Origin: Enterococcus alishanensis
GTDB lineage: Bacteria; Bacillota; Bacilli; Lactobacillales; Enterococcaceae
Length of the DNA stretch: 64,000 nt
NCBI RefSeq assembly: GCF_019218635.1
Contig: NZ_JAHUZB010000001.1
Location: 698,142 to 762,141 of the forward strand
Direction of reading: 5' to 3'
Below the pieces are notes generated by a model. The model was not told the origin of the DNA, made no database searches, and was given only the letters and a program-made list of their open reading frames with translations. Position 1 is the first letter of the stretch. Each line of letters starts with the position of its first letter. Made by a program: the position numbers and the translations under genes. Of this stretch, positions 27,813-36,378 are shown in pieces.

Positions 27813-29300
27813 ATGGGTGATTTTTTACTAAAAATTTGGACATATTTTGCTACTAACATTCTGACGCAACCAGCCTATTTAATTGGTTTTATAGTTTTGC
27901 TAGGCTATATCTTACTGCGTAGACCTTTTTATGAGTGTTTGGCTGGTTTTTTAAAGGCTACTGTAGGTTATTTTATTTTATCTGTAGGTTCTGGTGGATT
28001 GGTTAATAATTTCCGACCGATCCTAGTAGGACTGAAAGATCGATTTAATCTAGACGCGATGGTTACCGATCCTTATTTTGGTCAAAATGCTGTTGATGCT
28101 GGTTTAATGAAAACATTTGGTCGTACATTTGGTGACGTGATGATTTTATTGCTAATTGCTTTTATTATGAATATTTTATTGGTACGTTTCCAGAAATTTA
28201 CAAAGTTAAGAGCAGTATTTACTACCGGAAACGTTCAAATTCAACAGGCGGCTACCGCATTTTGGATTTTACTATTTTGTTTCCCTAATTTAGGACGAAT
28301 AGAAGTTTTGGTTTTTATGGGGCTAATTCTAGGATGTTATTGGGCGGTGGCCTCTAACTTAACTGTGGGAATTACACAAGAATTGACCGAAGGGGCTGGT
28401 TTTGCAGTAGCCCATCAACAAATGTTTGGCATATTTATTTTTGCTAAGTTGGCAGAATTCATGAAGAAACGTGATAGAAAGAATCATCGGTCAGAAAAAG
28501 CTGATAAAAAATTAGAGGATATGGAATTGCCAGGTTTCTTATCAATTTTCAATGAGAACATGGTCGCTACTTCTTTATTAATGTTATTTTTCTTTGGCAT
28601 TATTTTATTAGTGTTAGGTCAGGATTATTTAGTTCAAGCAGGATTTATGGAACAGGGACAAAGTTTTCTATTTTACATTATGACGACCTCTTTGAACTTT
28701 GCAGTGTACCTAGCTATTTTACAACTGGGTGTTCGTACTTTCGTTGATGAATTAACACAATCGTTCCAAGGAATCTCCAATACAATTCTACCAGGAGCGG
28801 TTCCCGGGATTGATGTAGCTGCTACTTTTGGATTTGGTTCGCCCAATGCTGTAACAGTTGGTTTCTTATTTGGTGCGTTAGGTCAGTTTGTGATGATTGG
28901 TTTATTAATTTTATTTAAATCACCAACAATTGTCATTGCTGGTTTCATTCCGTTGTTCTTTGATAATGCTGTAATTGCTGTTTTTGCAAATAATCGTGGC
29001 GGATTTAAAGCTGCATGTATTTTCCCATTTATTTCAGGATTAATTCAAGTAGGAGGATCTGCTTTATTCGCTACATGGATTGGTTTGTCTAAATTTGGCG
29101 GTTATATTGGAATGTTTGACTGGGCAACTGTTTGGCCAGTAATGACTGTAGTGATGAAAGTTTTAGGTTATGTAGGTGTAGCCGTCGTGGTAATTGGATT
29201 GTTGATTATTCCTCAATTACAGTATCGGAAAAATCCAGAAGGCTATTTTATGATTGTAGATGATTATGAAGAGTATGCAGAAAAATTTCAAAACAATTAA
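27813..29300 (+). CDS. ulaA: L-ascorbate-specific PTS EIIC permease
   Basis: 495 residues, about eleven hydrophobic segments, matching the UlaA/SgaT family in length and motifs (PAYLIGFIVLLGYILLRRPF; NFRPILVGLKDRFNL; GAVPGIDVAATFGFGSPNAV). It forms the membrane channel for L-ascorbate. ATG follows GGGGGAGATATGA. Its EIIA and EIIB partners flank it. Confidence 0.92.
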   Translation: MGDFLLKIWTYFATNILTQPAYLIGFIVLLGYILLRRPFYECLAGFLKATVGYFILSVGSGGLVNNFRPILVGLKDRFNLDAMVTDPYFGQNAVDAGLMKTFGRTFGDVMILLLIAFIMNILLVRFQKFTKLRAVFTTGNVQIQQAATAFWILLFCFPNLGRIEVLVFMGLILGCYWAVASNLTVGITQELTEGAGFAVAHQQMFGIFIFAKLAEFMKKRDRKNHRSEKADKKLEDMELPGFLSIFNENMVATSLLMLFFFGIILLVLGQDYLVQAGFMEQGQSFLFYIMTTSLNFAVYLAILQLGVRTFVDELTQSFQGISNTILPGAVPGIDVAATFGFGSPNAVTVGFLFGALGQFVMIGLLILFKSPTIVIAGFIPLFFDNAVIAVFANNRGGFKAACIFPFISGLIQVGGSALFATWIGLSKFGGYIGMFDWATVWPVMTVVMKVLGYVGVAVVVIGLLIIPQLQYRKNPEGYFMIVDDYEEYAEKFQNN

Positions 29301-29321
29301 TTACTTTAAGGAGGATTTATA

Positions 29322-29621
29322 ATGAGAATTTTAGTATCTTGTGCAAATGGATCTGGAACTAGTTTAATGATGATGAGAAGTGTAGAAAAAGCGATGAAAG
29401 ATTTGGATGTAACTATAACAAAAATTCATCACTGTGCAATTTCGGAAGGTAAAAGCTCAGCAGGTCAATATGATGTTGTTTTCACTCCTATGAATTTTTT
29501 AAGTATGTTTGCTCAAGCGCAAAAAAAAGGAACTACAGTGATAGGTATCAAAAATGTTATGTCAGCAAAGGAAATTGGCGAGAAATTTGCTGAGTCTGAA
29601 ATTTATCAAAAAATGAAATAA
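29322..29621 (+). CDS. ulaB: L-ascorbate-specific PTS EIIB component
   Basis: 99 residues. The P-loop cysteine is Cys7 in SCANGSGTSLMM, which carries the phosphate given to ascorbate. Length and motif match UlaB. Preceded by AAGGAGG. Directly follows the EIIC gene. Confidence 0.9.
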   Translation: MRILVSCANGSGTSLMMMRSVEKAMKDLDVTITKIHHCAISEGKSSAGQYDVVFTPMNFLSMFAQAQKKGTTVIGIKNVMSAKEIGEKFAESEIYQKMK

Positions 29622-29636
29622 AAGGGGTTTAATATA

Positions 29637-30275
29637 GTGAGACCAAAATTGCAAATTGCTCTGGATCATAATGATTTAGAAACTGCTTTGGCTGATATCG
29701 TCAAAGTTGGTGATGTTGTCGATATCATTGAGGTAGGAACAATATTATGTTTACAAGAGGGCCATCGTGCCATTAGTTGTATCCGTAGCCTATTTCCTGA
29801 AAAAATAATTATTGCTGATACTAAATGCGCCGATGCAGGAGGAACAGTCGCTAAGAACGTCGCTGTTGCAGGAGCAGATTTTATGACTGTTATTTGTTGC
29901 GCTACTTTACCAACAATGGCAGCTGCTAAGGAAGAAATTAAAGAACTTCAAGTGGAACTATATGGGGATTGGACATTTGAACAAGCACAGCAATGGTTAG
30001 ATTTAGGAATCACGCAGGCAATCTATCATCAAAGTCGTGATGCTTTATTATCAGGTGAAACTTGGGGTGAAAAAGATTTAACAAAAGTAAAAAAATTAAT
30101 TGATATGGGATTCAATGTATCAGTTACTGGTGGGTTGACGGTTGAAACATTGAAATTATTTGAAGGTTTGGCAGTCTATAATTTTATTACAGGTCGTGGG
30201 ATTTCAGCGGCACCTGATCCAGTCAAAGCTGCTGAAGCCTTTAAAGCTGAGATTATACGAATTTGGGGTGAGTAA
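29637..30275 (+). CDS. ulaD: 3-keto-L-gulonate-6-phosphate decarboxylase
   Basis: 212-residue TIM barrel of the orotidine-phosphate-decarboxylase superfamily, converting 3-keto-L-gulonate 6-phosphate to L-xylulose 5-phosphate. Visible are ALDHNDLETAL, DIIEVGTILCLQEG, the catalytic DxKxxD motif in ADTKCADAGG, TVICCA, WTFEQAQQWLDLGI and the phosphate-binding C-terminus VTGGL and FITGRGIS. It starts with GTG after AAAAGGGGTTT. Its stop overlaps the next gene's ribosome binding region. Confidence 0.92.
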   Translation: MRPKLQIALDHNDLETALADIVKVGDVVDIIEVGTILCLQEGHRAISCIRSLFPEKIIIADTKCADAGGTVAKNVAVAGADFMTVICCATLPTMAAAKEEIKELQVELYGDWTFEQAQQWLDLGITQAIYHQSRDALLSGETWGEKDLTKVKKLIDMGFNVSVTGGLTVETLKLFEGLAVYNFITGRGISAAPDPVKAAEAFKAEIIRIWGE

Positions 30276-30276
30276 G

Positions 30277-31134
30277 TTGACTCAAATTGGGATATATGAA
30301 AAAGCTTTGCCAAAGGATATTTCATGGTCAGAAAGATTTTCGTTAGTTAAGGAATTAGGATTTGATTTTATTGAAATGTCAATTGATGAAACAGATGAGC
30401 GATTGGCTAGATTAGACTGGTCAACAAAAGAAATAAAAGAACTGAGAGAAGCGATGTTTAGTTCTGGCGTAAGAATTCATTCAATTTGTTTAAGTGGTCA
30501 TCGTAGGTTTCCTTTTGGTTCTAGTCAAGTTGAAGTGCGTAAAAAAGCCATCGAAATAATAGATCAGGCGATTAAACTGGCTGATCAATTGAGCATTAAA
30601 GTGATCCAAATTGCAGGCTACGATGTTTACTATGAGGACAAGTCAATGAGTTCTAGAGAAGCATTTATTACTGGTTTAAAAGAAAGTGTTCGCAAAGCTG
30701 CACAGTATGGTGTTATTTTGTCAATCGAGATTATGGACGATCCATTTTTAAATTCAATTACTAAGTTTATTGAAATAAAAAAACAAATTCATTCGCCATA
30801 TCTTCAAGTTTATCCGGATTTGGGAAATTTATCTGCTTGGCCGGAGAATAATCCTGCTTATGAATTAGAGTCAGGTATTGACTATATAACATCAGTCCAT
30901 TTAAAAGATACCTATTCAGTTACTAAAGATTTTCCGGGTCAATTTAGAGATGTTCCTTTCGGTGAAGGGTGTGTTGATTTTTTAGGTCTCCTAAAGACAT
31001 TAAACAGGTTGGATTTTCCTGGTCCATTCTTGATTGAAATGTGGAGTGAAAATAGTTCAAACTATCAACAAGAAATTCAGTCAGCAAAAACGTATTTGTA
31101 TCCGAAGTTATTGGAGGCGGGTTACGATGTTTAA
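30277..31134 (+). CDS. ulaE: L-xylulose-5-phosphate 3-epimerase
   Basis: 285-residue TIM-barrel epimerase making L-ribulose 5-phosphate. The start is set at TTG after GGGGTGAG, giving MTQIGIYEKALP, which matches the family N-terminus (GIYEKALP) and length; a GTG nine bases upstream is possible. Landmarks are FDFIEMSIDE, HSICLSGHRRFPFGS, VIQIAGYDVYYE, VYPDLGNLSAW and HLKDTYSVTKDFPGQFRDVP. It overlaps the following gene by 8 bases. Confidence 0.9.
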   Translation: MTQIGIYEKALPKDISWSERFSLVKELGFDFIEMSIDETDERLARLDWSTKEIKELREAMFSSGVRIHSICLSGHRRFPFGSSQVEVRKKAIEIIDQAIKLADQLSIKVIQIAGYDVYYEDKSMSSREAFITGLKESVRKAAQYGVILSIEIMDDPFLNSITKFIEIKKQIHSPYLQVYPDLGNLSAWPENNPAYELESGIDYITSVHLKDTYSVTKDFPGQFRDVPFGEGCVDFLGLLKTLNRLDFPGPFLIEMWSENSSNYQQEIQSAKTYLYPKLLEAGYDV

Positions 31135-31837
31135 AGAAGTCATTGAAGAAATGAAACAGCGAGTTTATCAAGCCAATATGCAGTTGCCGCAATTAGGATT
31201 AGTGAAGTTAACTTGGGGAAATGTTAGTGAGATTAACCGTGAAGCTGGCGTCATTGTCATTAAACCAAGTGGTGTAAATTATAAAGATATGACACCTGAA
31301 AAAATGGTGGTCACAGATTTAAAGGGAAACGTTGTTGAAGGAGAAAAATTAAGACCCTCATCAGACTTAGCTACACATGTTGTATTGTATGAACAAATGC
31401 CAGATGTTCAAGCAATTGTTCATACACATTCCACCAACGCGGTGATGTGGGCACAAGCTGGTCGCGATCTGCCTTCCTATGGAACGACCCATGCTGATGC
31501 ATTTTTTGGGTCAGTACCTTGTACACGACAGCTGACCAATGAAGAGGTAATCAATCAATATGAAGAAAACACAGGGAAAGTGATCGTAGAAACTTTTCGT
31601 GAACGAAATATTCAACCCACAGAGGTTCCAGGAGTACTCGTTTATGGTCATGGGCCTTTTACTTGGGGAGATACCCCCAAAAAAGCAGTGGAAAATAGCT
31701 TGATTCTTGATGAAATTTGTGTGATGGCTAGAGAGACTGAACAAATCAATCATAAAATCTCTGCAATTCCACAATATTTATTGAATAAACATTATTTTCG
31801 CAAACACGGAGATACAGCCTATTATGGGCAAAGTTAA
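31127..31837 (+). CDS. ulaF: L-ribulose-5-phosphate 4-epimerase
   Basis: 236-residue class II aldolase-fold epimerase (AraD/UlaF type) yielding D-xylulose 5-phosphate for the pentose phosphate or phosphoketolase route. Substrate- and metal-binding motifs are LTWGNVSE, IKPSGVNY, SSDLATHVVLYEQMPD and the zinc pair in VHTHSTNAVMWAQ, with YGTTHADAF further on. ATG follows TTGGAGGCGGG. Last gene of the operon, followed by a strong terminator. Confidence 0.92.
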   Translation: MFKEVIEEMKQRVYQANMQLPQLGLVKLTWGNVSEINREAGVIVIKPSGVNYKDMTPEKMVVTDLKGNVVEGEKLRPSSDLATHVVLYEQMPDVQAIVHTHSTNAVMWAQAGRDLPSYGTTHADAFFGSVPCTRQLTNEEVINQYEENTGKVIVETFRERNIQPTEVPGVLVYGHGPFTWGDTPKKAVENSLILDEICVMARETEQINHKISAIPQYLLNKHYFRKHGDTAYYGQS

Positions 31838-31892
31838 ATAAAATGCGGTAGACAAAATTTTTATTTTTGCTTCAGCTTGTAGACGAAGAAGG

Positions 31893-31928
31893 TTCCACAC
31901 TCAAAAAATCGAGTGTGGAATTTTTTTA
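31893..31928 (+). terminator. Terminator of the ula operon
   Basis: TTCCACACTC pairs perfectly with GAGTGTGGAA, followed by seven T. Confidence 0.92.
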
Positions 31929-32438
31929 TTTGAATGATTTTGAAGTTGCGTGACTAACTATTTCTAATTCATTACAGGTAAATTCAAACTTCGTTTGCAT
32001 TGCCCTTTCTTATAATCTTGATGCGTTCTTTGAGATCAGTAATAAAAAGCGAGAGTTAAGAAGAAATATGTAAGATTTCTTTTGGGATTAAAATGGTTAC
32101 TTAGAAATTTTGAAGATATTAAAACATTTTTCTTTTTGCTAAAAGAATGACTGATTTTGAAAAGGGTACGCTACGAAAATTTTTACTCATTTTAATATTT
32201 GTTAGAGGTTGGCAATCAGATAAATTCATACATAAGAAAACAATTTAGAAGGCCATAGTTGATATAAGATGTCTTCAGGTGATAATTAGAAGTTCGTAAG
32301 GGTGGTAAGAATTTTCATAATTGATTGTTTAACATTATTTCTAGTCTTCTAAGAACTAGACTAGAATTCTTTGTCTAAAGTATATGACCATTTTTTCATG
32401 ATGTCGCTAAATATAAAGTTGTATTTTTTAATATAACG

Positions 32439-32467
32439 TTGACTTAAATAATACAATGTTGTATTAT
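32439..32467 (+). promoter_or_regulatory. Promoter with embedded palindromic operator for the nucleoside hydrolase operon
   Basis: TTGACT (32439-32444), 17-base spacer, TATTAT (32462-32467). A perfect 20-base palindrome, left arm ATAATACAA, centre TG, right arm TTGTATTAT (32448-32467), covers the spacer and -10. A similar sequence lies at the start of the GntR gene, so this is probably the GntR operator. Confidence 0.7.
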
Positions 32468-32471
32468 CGTT

Positions 32472-32486
32472 TTGGAAACGTTTCAA
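32472..32486 (+). promoter_or_regulatory. Candidate cre site at the transcription start of the nucleoside operon
   Basis: TTGGAAACGTTTCAA is near-palindromic around ACGT and fits the relaxed cre pattern with one mismatch. It lies directly after the -10, where CcpA would block initiation. Confidence 0.5.
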
Positions 32487-32510
32487 TACAATAGAGAAAG
32501 AGTGATTATT

Positions 32511-33431
32511 ATGAATAAAAAATCCGTAATTATCAGTACAGACCCAGGAATTGATGATGCTGTTGCAATCGCATTGGCACTTTTTAGTGAACAATTAGAA
32601 GTAAAGTTAATTTGTCCTATTTTTGGAAATGTAAGTTTAGAGAACACAAAATTAAATACTGAAAAATTACTTACGCTTTACAAAAAATCCCCCCGCATTG
32701 TATTAGGTAGTCACAAACCGTTATTAAGAAAATCAATTAATGCTAGCAATGTTCACGGAAAGTCTGGAATGGATGGTTATTCTTTTACTGCTTCAAATAT
32801 TTTAGTAGATGAAACTATAACTGCGGCAGCAGCTATGCATGAAGTCGTTAATCAGTCAGATGATAAAACGACAATTATTGGGATTGGCCCATTGACAGAT
32901 ATTGCATTGTATATTCATTTATATCCACAAGATTTTAAGAAAATTGAAAAAATTGTTGTTATGGGTGGAAGTTTAGGTCGAGGAAATTACGGTGTTTTAT
33001 CTGAATTTAATTTTGCAGCTGATCCCGAAGCTGCCAAAATAGTTTTTGATAGCGGTATCCCAATTCAAGTAGCACCTATGGAAGTTGGTCGTCAAGCCAA
33101 GGTGATGCCTGAAGTATCTGAAAAGATAAAAAAACTTGGTGCAATAGGTGATATGTTCTATCAATTATTTTCAAAATATCGAGGCGGTAGTTTTGCCACA
33201 GGATTGAGCATGTACGATGCTTTAGCAATCGGATTGGTTTTAAATCCAACGATGTTTGATATTGTTTCAACAAGAGTGGAAATAGAAACAACTGGTTTGT
33301 TAACTGCCGGAGCTTCATTGATTGACCTTAAGGGTTATCTTGATCTTCCTGCAAATGCCGAAGTAGCTGTCAGTGTAGATCCAAAACAATTTGAAGAGTG
33401 GTTTATCGAGGCTATTGCTAAAACTATATAA
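32511..33431 (+). CDS. Inosine-uridine-preferring nucleoside hydrolase (RihA/B/C family)
   Basis: 306-residue Ca2+-dependent hydrolase splitting ribonucleosides into base and ribose. The N-terminal calcium-binding motif STDPGIDDAVAIAL, the mid-region VHGKSGMDGY and the FNFAADPEAAKIVFDSGIPI segment are diagnostic, and a C-terminal Asp lies in MYDALAIGLV. Start chosen at ATG after AGAAAGAGTG; an upstream TTG inside the cre-like site is rejected. Followed by a transporter gene in the same operon, so the nucleoside is probably taken up first. Base specificity unknown. Confidence 0.88.
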   Translation: MNKKSVIISTDPGIDDAVAIALALFSEQLEVKLICPIFGNVSLENTKLNTEKLLTLYKKSPRIVLGSHKPLLRKSINASNVHGKSGMDGYSFTASNILVDETITAAAAMHEVVNQSDDKTTIIGIGPLTDIALYIHLYPQDFKKIEKIVVMGGSLGRGNYGVLSEFNFAADPEAAKIVFDSGIPIQVAPMEVGRQAKVMPEVSEKIKKLGAIGDMFYQLFSKYRGGSFATGLSMYDALAIGLVLNPTMFDIVSTRVEIETTGLLTAGASLIDLKGYLDLPANAEVAVSVDPKQFEEWFIEAIAKTI

Positions 33432-33452
33432 AGAAAGAGTGGTTGAAATAGT

Positions 33453-34859
33453 ATGAATGTTTTATTAACTTGTATTGTTGGTATATTAGCAGTTGGAATT
33501 CTTGTTTATATGTTATTGAAGAAAAATGATATTAAGATGACCCTATTATTTTTAGGTGTTGTTCTTATGTATATTGCACTTTTAATGGGCAGAAAACTTG
33601 AAGTAAGTGATCCTACAGGTGCATTATTACTCGATCCGTTCCAAGTAATTGTTGATCAATTTACAAATACATTGGTTGGACCTGGTTTTGTTATATTAAT
33701 TTTAGGTGGATACAGTGCCTATATGAATCATATTGGTGCTAACAAAGTAACTGTACAAGCATTGACCAAACCAATCGCAAAAATTAAATCAATCTATATT
33801 TTGATTCCAATAGTTTTTTTAATTGGTAATTTGTTGTCTCTTGTTATTCCAAGTGCTTCTAATTTAGCTATTATATTGTTAGCAACACTTTATCCAGTTT
33901 TGCGTACAGCAGGTATGTCTCGCCTCAGCGCCGCGGCGATTATTGGAACTTCGGCTACTATTGTCCCAACACCTTTAGGTTCCGACAATGTGGCAATTGC
34001 CTCTTTGCTAAATGTAAACGTTACAGACTATGTTTTTAAAAGCCATGCACTCGTTTCAATTCCTACTTTACTAGCGATCGCTATTGTTCATTATTTTTGG
34101 CAGAAGCATGAGGATACTAAGCAGCATGAAACATTGAGTTATGAAGAGGAAATAGCTGAAAATGATGGAAGTGAAGCAAAGGTGGATACCGAAACTTCTT
34201 ATTCAGGATTACAAGCATTTGTTTATGGTACATTACCTCTTCTTCCTATTATTTTATTGTTGATTGTCTTTGTTTTGAATATATTCCTTGGAACTACTTT
34301 AAATATCAGTGTTCAAGTTGTTAGTTTGATCAGTTTTATCATTGCCGTTTTAGTTGAATTTGCGACTCATCATTCGATTAGTTCTGTATTAAAAGAAACA
34401 AGTTACTTTTTTGACGGTATGGGAAGTGTCATGAGTATTGTCGCCTTATTAGTTTCTGCGCAGGTATTTGTTCAAGGACTTACTTCTATAGGGATTATCG
34501 AATTAGTTCAAAAAACGATGGAAAATATTAATGGTGCAGGTATTCTTCTTCCAGTTATTATGGTTGTTTTCACAGCAGTTATTGTATTATTAAGTGGAAG
34601 TGGGACAGCATTACTTTTTGCCATGATTCCTTTGATGATTCCGCTTTCTAAAGCTGCAGGCATAGATCCGATTGCTTTATCAATCCCTATGCAACTTTCT
34701 GGGAATTTACTAAGAGCTGTGTCACCAGTTGCAGCTGTTGTCCTAATTGTTGCTGGTACAACGAAACTATCTCCTATGCAAATCGTTCGTAGAACATCTG
34801 TGCCAATGATATTTGGGGTTGTCCTTTCACTAGTCTTATCGCTAATACTATTTCAATAG
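33453..34859 (+). CDS. DcuC-family anaerobic C4-dicarboxylate carrier-like transporter
   Basis: 468 residues, 10-12 hydrophobic segments with a charged cytoplasmic loop near 215-245. GGYSAYMNHIGANKVTVQAL and SAAAIIGTSATIVPTPLGSD align with remembered E. coli DcuC motifs. DcuC itself exports succinate, but here the gene is between a nucleoside hydrolase gene and a GntR regulator gene, so the substrate is more likely a nucleoside or a product of its breakdown. Family assignment good; substrate open. ATG follows AAAGAAAGAGTGG. Confidence 0.75.
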   Translation: MNVLLTCIVGILAVGILVYMLLKKNDIKMTLLFLGVVLMYIALLMGRKLEVSDPTGALLLDPFQVIVDQFTNTLVGPGFVILILGGYSAYMNHIGANKVTVQALTKPIAKIKSIYILIPIVFLIGNLLSLVIPSASNLAIILLATLYPVLRTAGMSRLSAAAIIGTSATIVPTPLGSDNVAIASLLNVNVTDYVFKSHALVSIPTLLAIAIVHYFWQKHEDTKQHETLSYEEEIAENDGSEAKVDTETSYSGLQAFVYGTLPLLPIILLLIVFVLNIFLGTTLNISVQVVSLISFIIAVLVEFATHHSISSVLKETSYFFDGMGSVMSIVALLVSAQVFVQGLTSIGIIELVQKTMENINGAGILLPVIMVVFTAVIVLLSGSGTALLFAMIPLMIPLSKAAGIDPIALSIPMQLSGNLLRAVSPVAAVVLIVAGTTKLSPMQIVRRTSVPMIFGVVLSLVLSLILFQ

Positions 34860-34864
34860 TTGGT

Positions 34865-35344
34865 ATGAATTATCTTAAACGAATTGCTGTCTCTAGTGAC
34901 TATTCAAATATTCTAAAATTAATCAATAACGGAAAAGAACAGATGAAATCTGCTGGAATTACTCAATGGAATGATTCCTATCCCAGTAAGGAAATTATTT
35001 GGCAAGACATCATTAAAAAGGAATTGAGACTTTATGGAGATCATTACGAGGCTAGTGTGACTGTTTCAAAACATGAGCGTACTATCTTTATTCAACGGTT
35101 AGTCGTTCATTCTCAGCATCAACGAAGTGGCATTGCGCGATTTATTCTGACCGATATTATTAGACAAGAAAAGGTAAATTCCGAGGTTGATCAACTTAAA
35201 ATAAGTACGAACCATTCGAATATTCCTGTTCAAAAACTTTTGACTAGTCTCAATTTTATTCCTTGCAGAAAATACCTCATACCTAATCGTGAACAATTTG
35301 GAGACTTTATTGAATTTATTTATCCGCTAAGAATTTTCAAATAA
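34865..35344 (+). CDS. GNAT-family N-acetyltransferase
   Basis: 159 residues with the acetyl-CoA-binding motif IQRLVVHSQHQRSGIARFIL near 78-97 (R/Q-x-x-G-x-G/A pattern) and the C-terminal KLLTSLNFIPCRKY element. It starts five bases after the transporter stop, so it is co-transcribed. The acceptor is unknown; in this context a modified base or polyamine is conceivable but unsupported. Its Shine-Dalgarno is weak, suggesting translational coupling. Confidence 0.75.
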   Translation: MNYLKRIAVSSDYSNILKLINNGKEQMKSAGITQWNDSYPSKEIIWQDIIKKELRLYGDHYEASVTVSKHERTIFIQRLVVHSQHQRSGIARFILTDIIRQEKVNSEVDQLKISTNHSNIPVQKLLTSLNFIPCRKYLIPNREQFGDFIEFIYPLRIFK

Positions 35345-35350
35345 AGATTA

Positions 35351-35370
35351 TGATACAATGTTATTATATT
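35351..35370 (+). promoter_or_regulatory. Extended -10 and GntR operator-like sequence before the regulator gene
   Basis: TGATACAATGTTATTATATT contains a TGnTACAAT extended -10 and shares ATACAATGTT with the palindrome at 32448-32467. This suggests that the GntR protein controls its own gene as well as the operon promoter. Confidence 0.45.
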
Positions 35371-35389
35371 TATTTTACGAGGAATGAGG

Positions 35390-36124
35390 ATGAAGATGCA
35401 TCGTACACCAAAATATGTCCAAGTTTACAATCAAATTTTATTGATGATCAAACGGTCACAATTTGCACCTGGTTCAAAATTACCTTCAGAAGAAAAGCTG
35501 ACAAACGATTTTAATGTTAGTCGAGTGACTTTGAGAACTGCTTTATCTCTTTTAAAAGAAGACGGTGTTATCAGCAGTATTCATGGTCAAGGTCATTTTG
35601 TTACTATGACAGAAACACAAAAAAATGATCAAGGAATTCGCGTGTTAAGATGTCCAATTTTAGATAGTTTGACAATTCCAATTGAAGAAATCACTCATAA
35701 AGATGCTTACTATTTTAAAAACCCCAGCAGTGTTTTTACAGATAAGCTATTTGGCGTCAAGGATATTTCTTACTTCACTTTAAATATTTGGTATAAAATC
35801 AATCAGTTGAATGTCGCAAACATTTTCTCGATTTTGTTGCCTGAAACAATTGAAAAATTTAATTTAGATTTGGAAGATGAAGAGCAAATTGTCCAATTTT
35901 TAGAAGAAGATATATATCGTGAAGTCGCTAACTCAAAATTAACAATTAGTATTTCTTCAAGAGAACCTGATAGTTTTAGACGTGAATTTTCTGAGGAAGA
36001 TAAGTTAGTTCTAATGACTGAAAATCTCTATTCTATGAATGGGAAAGTTTTAGCACAAAATAAGTACTATATTTCTGATAATTTTTTCAGAACTTCATTA
36101 GTTCGTTATCAATCGAACCAGTAA
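35390..36124 (+). CDS. GntR-family regulator with UTRA-type effector domain
   Basis: About 244 residues. The N-terminal winged helix (FAPGSKLPSEEKLTNDFNVS, then RVTLRTAL, and GVISSIHGQGHFV) is the GntR signature; the remainder fits a UTRA ligand domain of the HutC subfamily. Three in-frame ATGs lie close together; the second is chosen because GAGG sits about seven bases before it. Last gene of the nucleoside hydrolase cluster, with its own promoter and terminator. Probable effector is a nucleoside or base. Confidence 0.82.
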   Translation: MKMHRTPKYVQVYNQILLMIKRSQFAPGSKLPSEEKLTNDFNVSRVTLRTALSLLKEDGVISSIHGQGHFVTMTETQKNDQGIRVLRCPILDSLTIPIEEITHKDAYYFKNPSSVFTDKLFGVKDISYFTLNIWYKINQLNVANIFSILLPETIEKFNLDLEDEEQIVQFLEEDIYREVANSKLTISISSREPDSFRREFSEEDKLVLMTENLYSMNGKVLAQNKYYISDNFFRTSLVRYQSNQ

Positions 36125-36215
36125 AATAGGTACCTCATAAATGTGAGGCTTAGTTATAAGTTATCACCGATAAACATAATTATCCGTTTTAACAGCAGTT
36201 ATGATCAACTTAATA

Positions 36216-36264
36216 AACAGTGAAATGAACGATTTAGATTTGATCGTTATTTCACTGTTTTTTT
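36216..36264 (+). terminator. Terminator downstream of the GntR gene
   Basis: AACAGTGAAAT and ATTTCACTGTT pair, with an inner AACGAT/ATCGTT pairing, followed by a run of seven or more T. Confidence 0.85.
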
Positions 36265-36378
36265 AATATATATAACATTTCTGTAAAAAGTAGTAACTAA
36301 AATAAAATGGATTTTTTCTTTAGAGAAAGCTAAAATTTACTATAAATTAAAAAAGATTTATTAAACTGAGAGGTAGAA

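Larger units (their letters stand above)
31838..32510. other. 673-base intergenic region between the ascorbate and nucleoside operons
   Basis: Holds the ula terminator at its left end and the promoter, operator and catabolite site of the nucleoside hydrolase operon at its right end. The roughly 450 bases between show no credible gene or RNA element. Confidence 0.6.
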
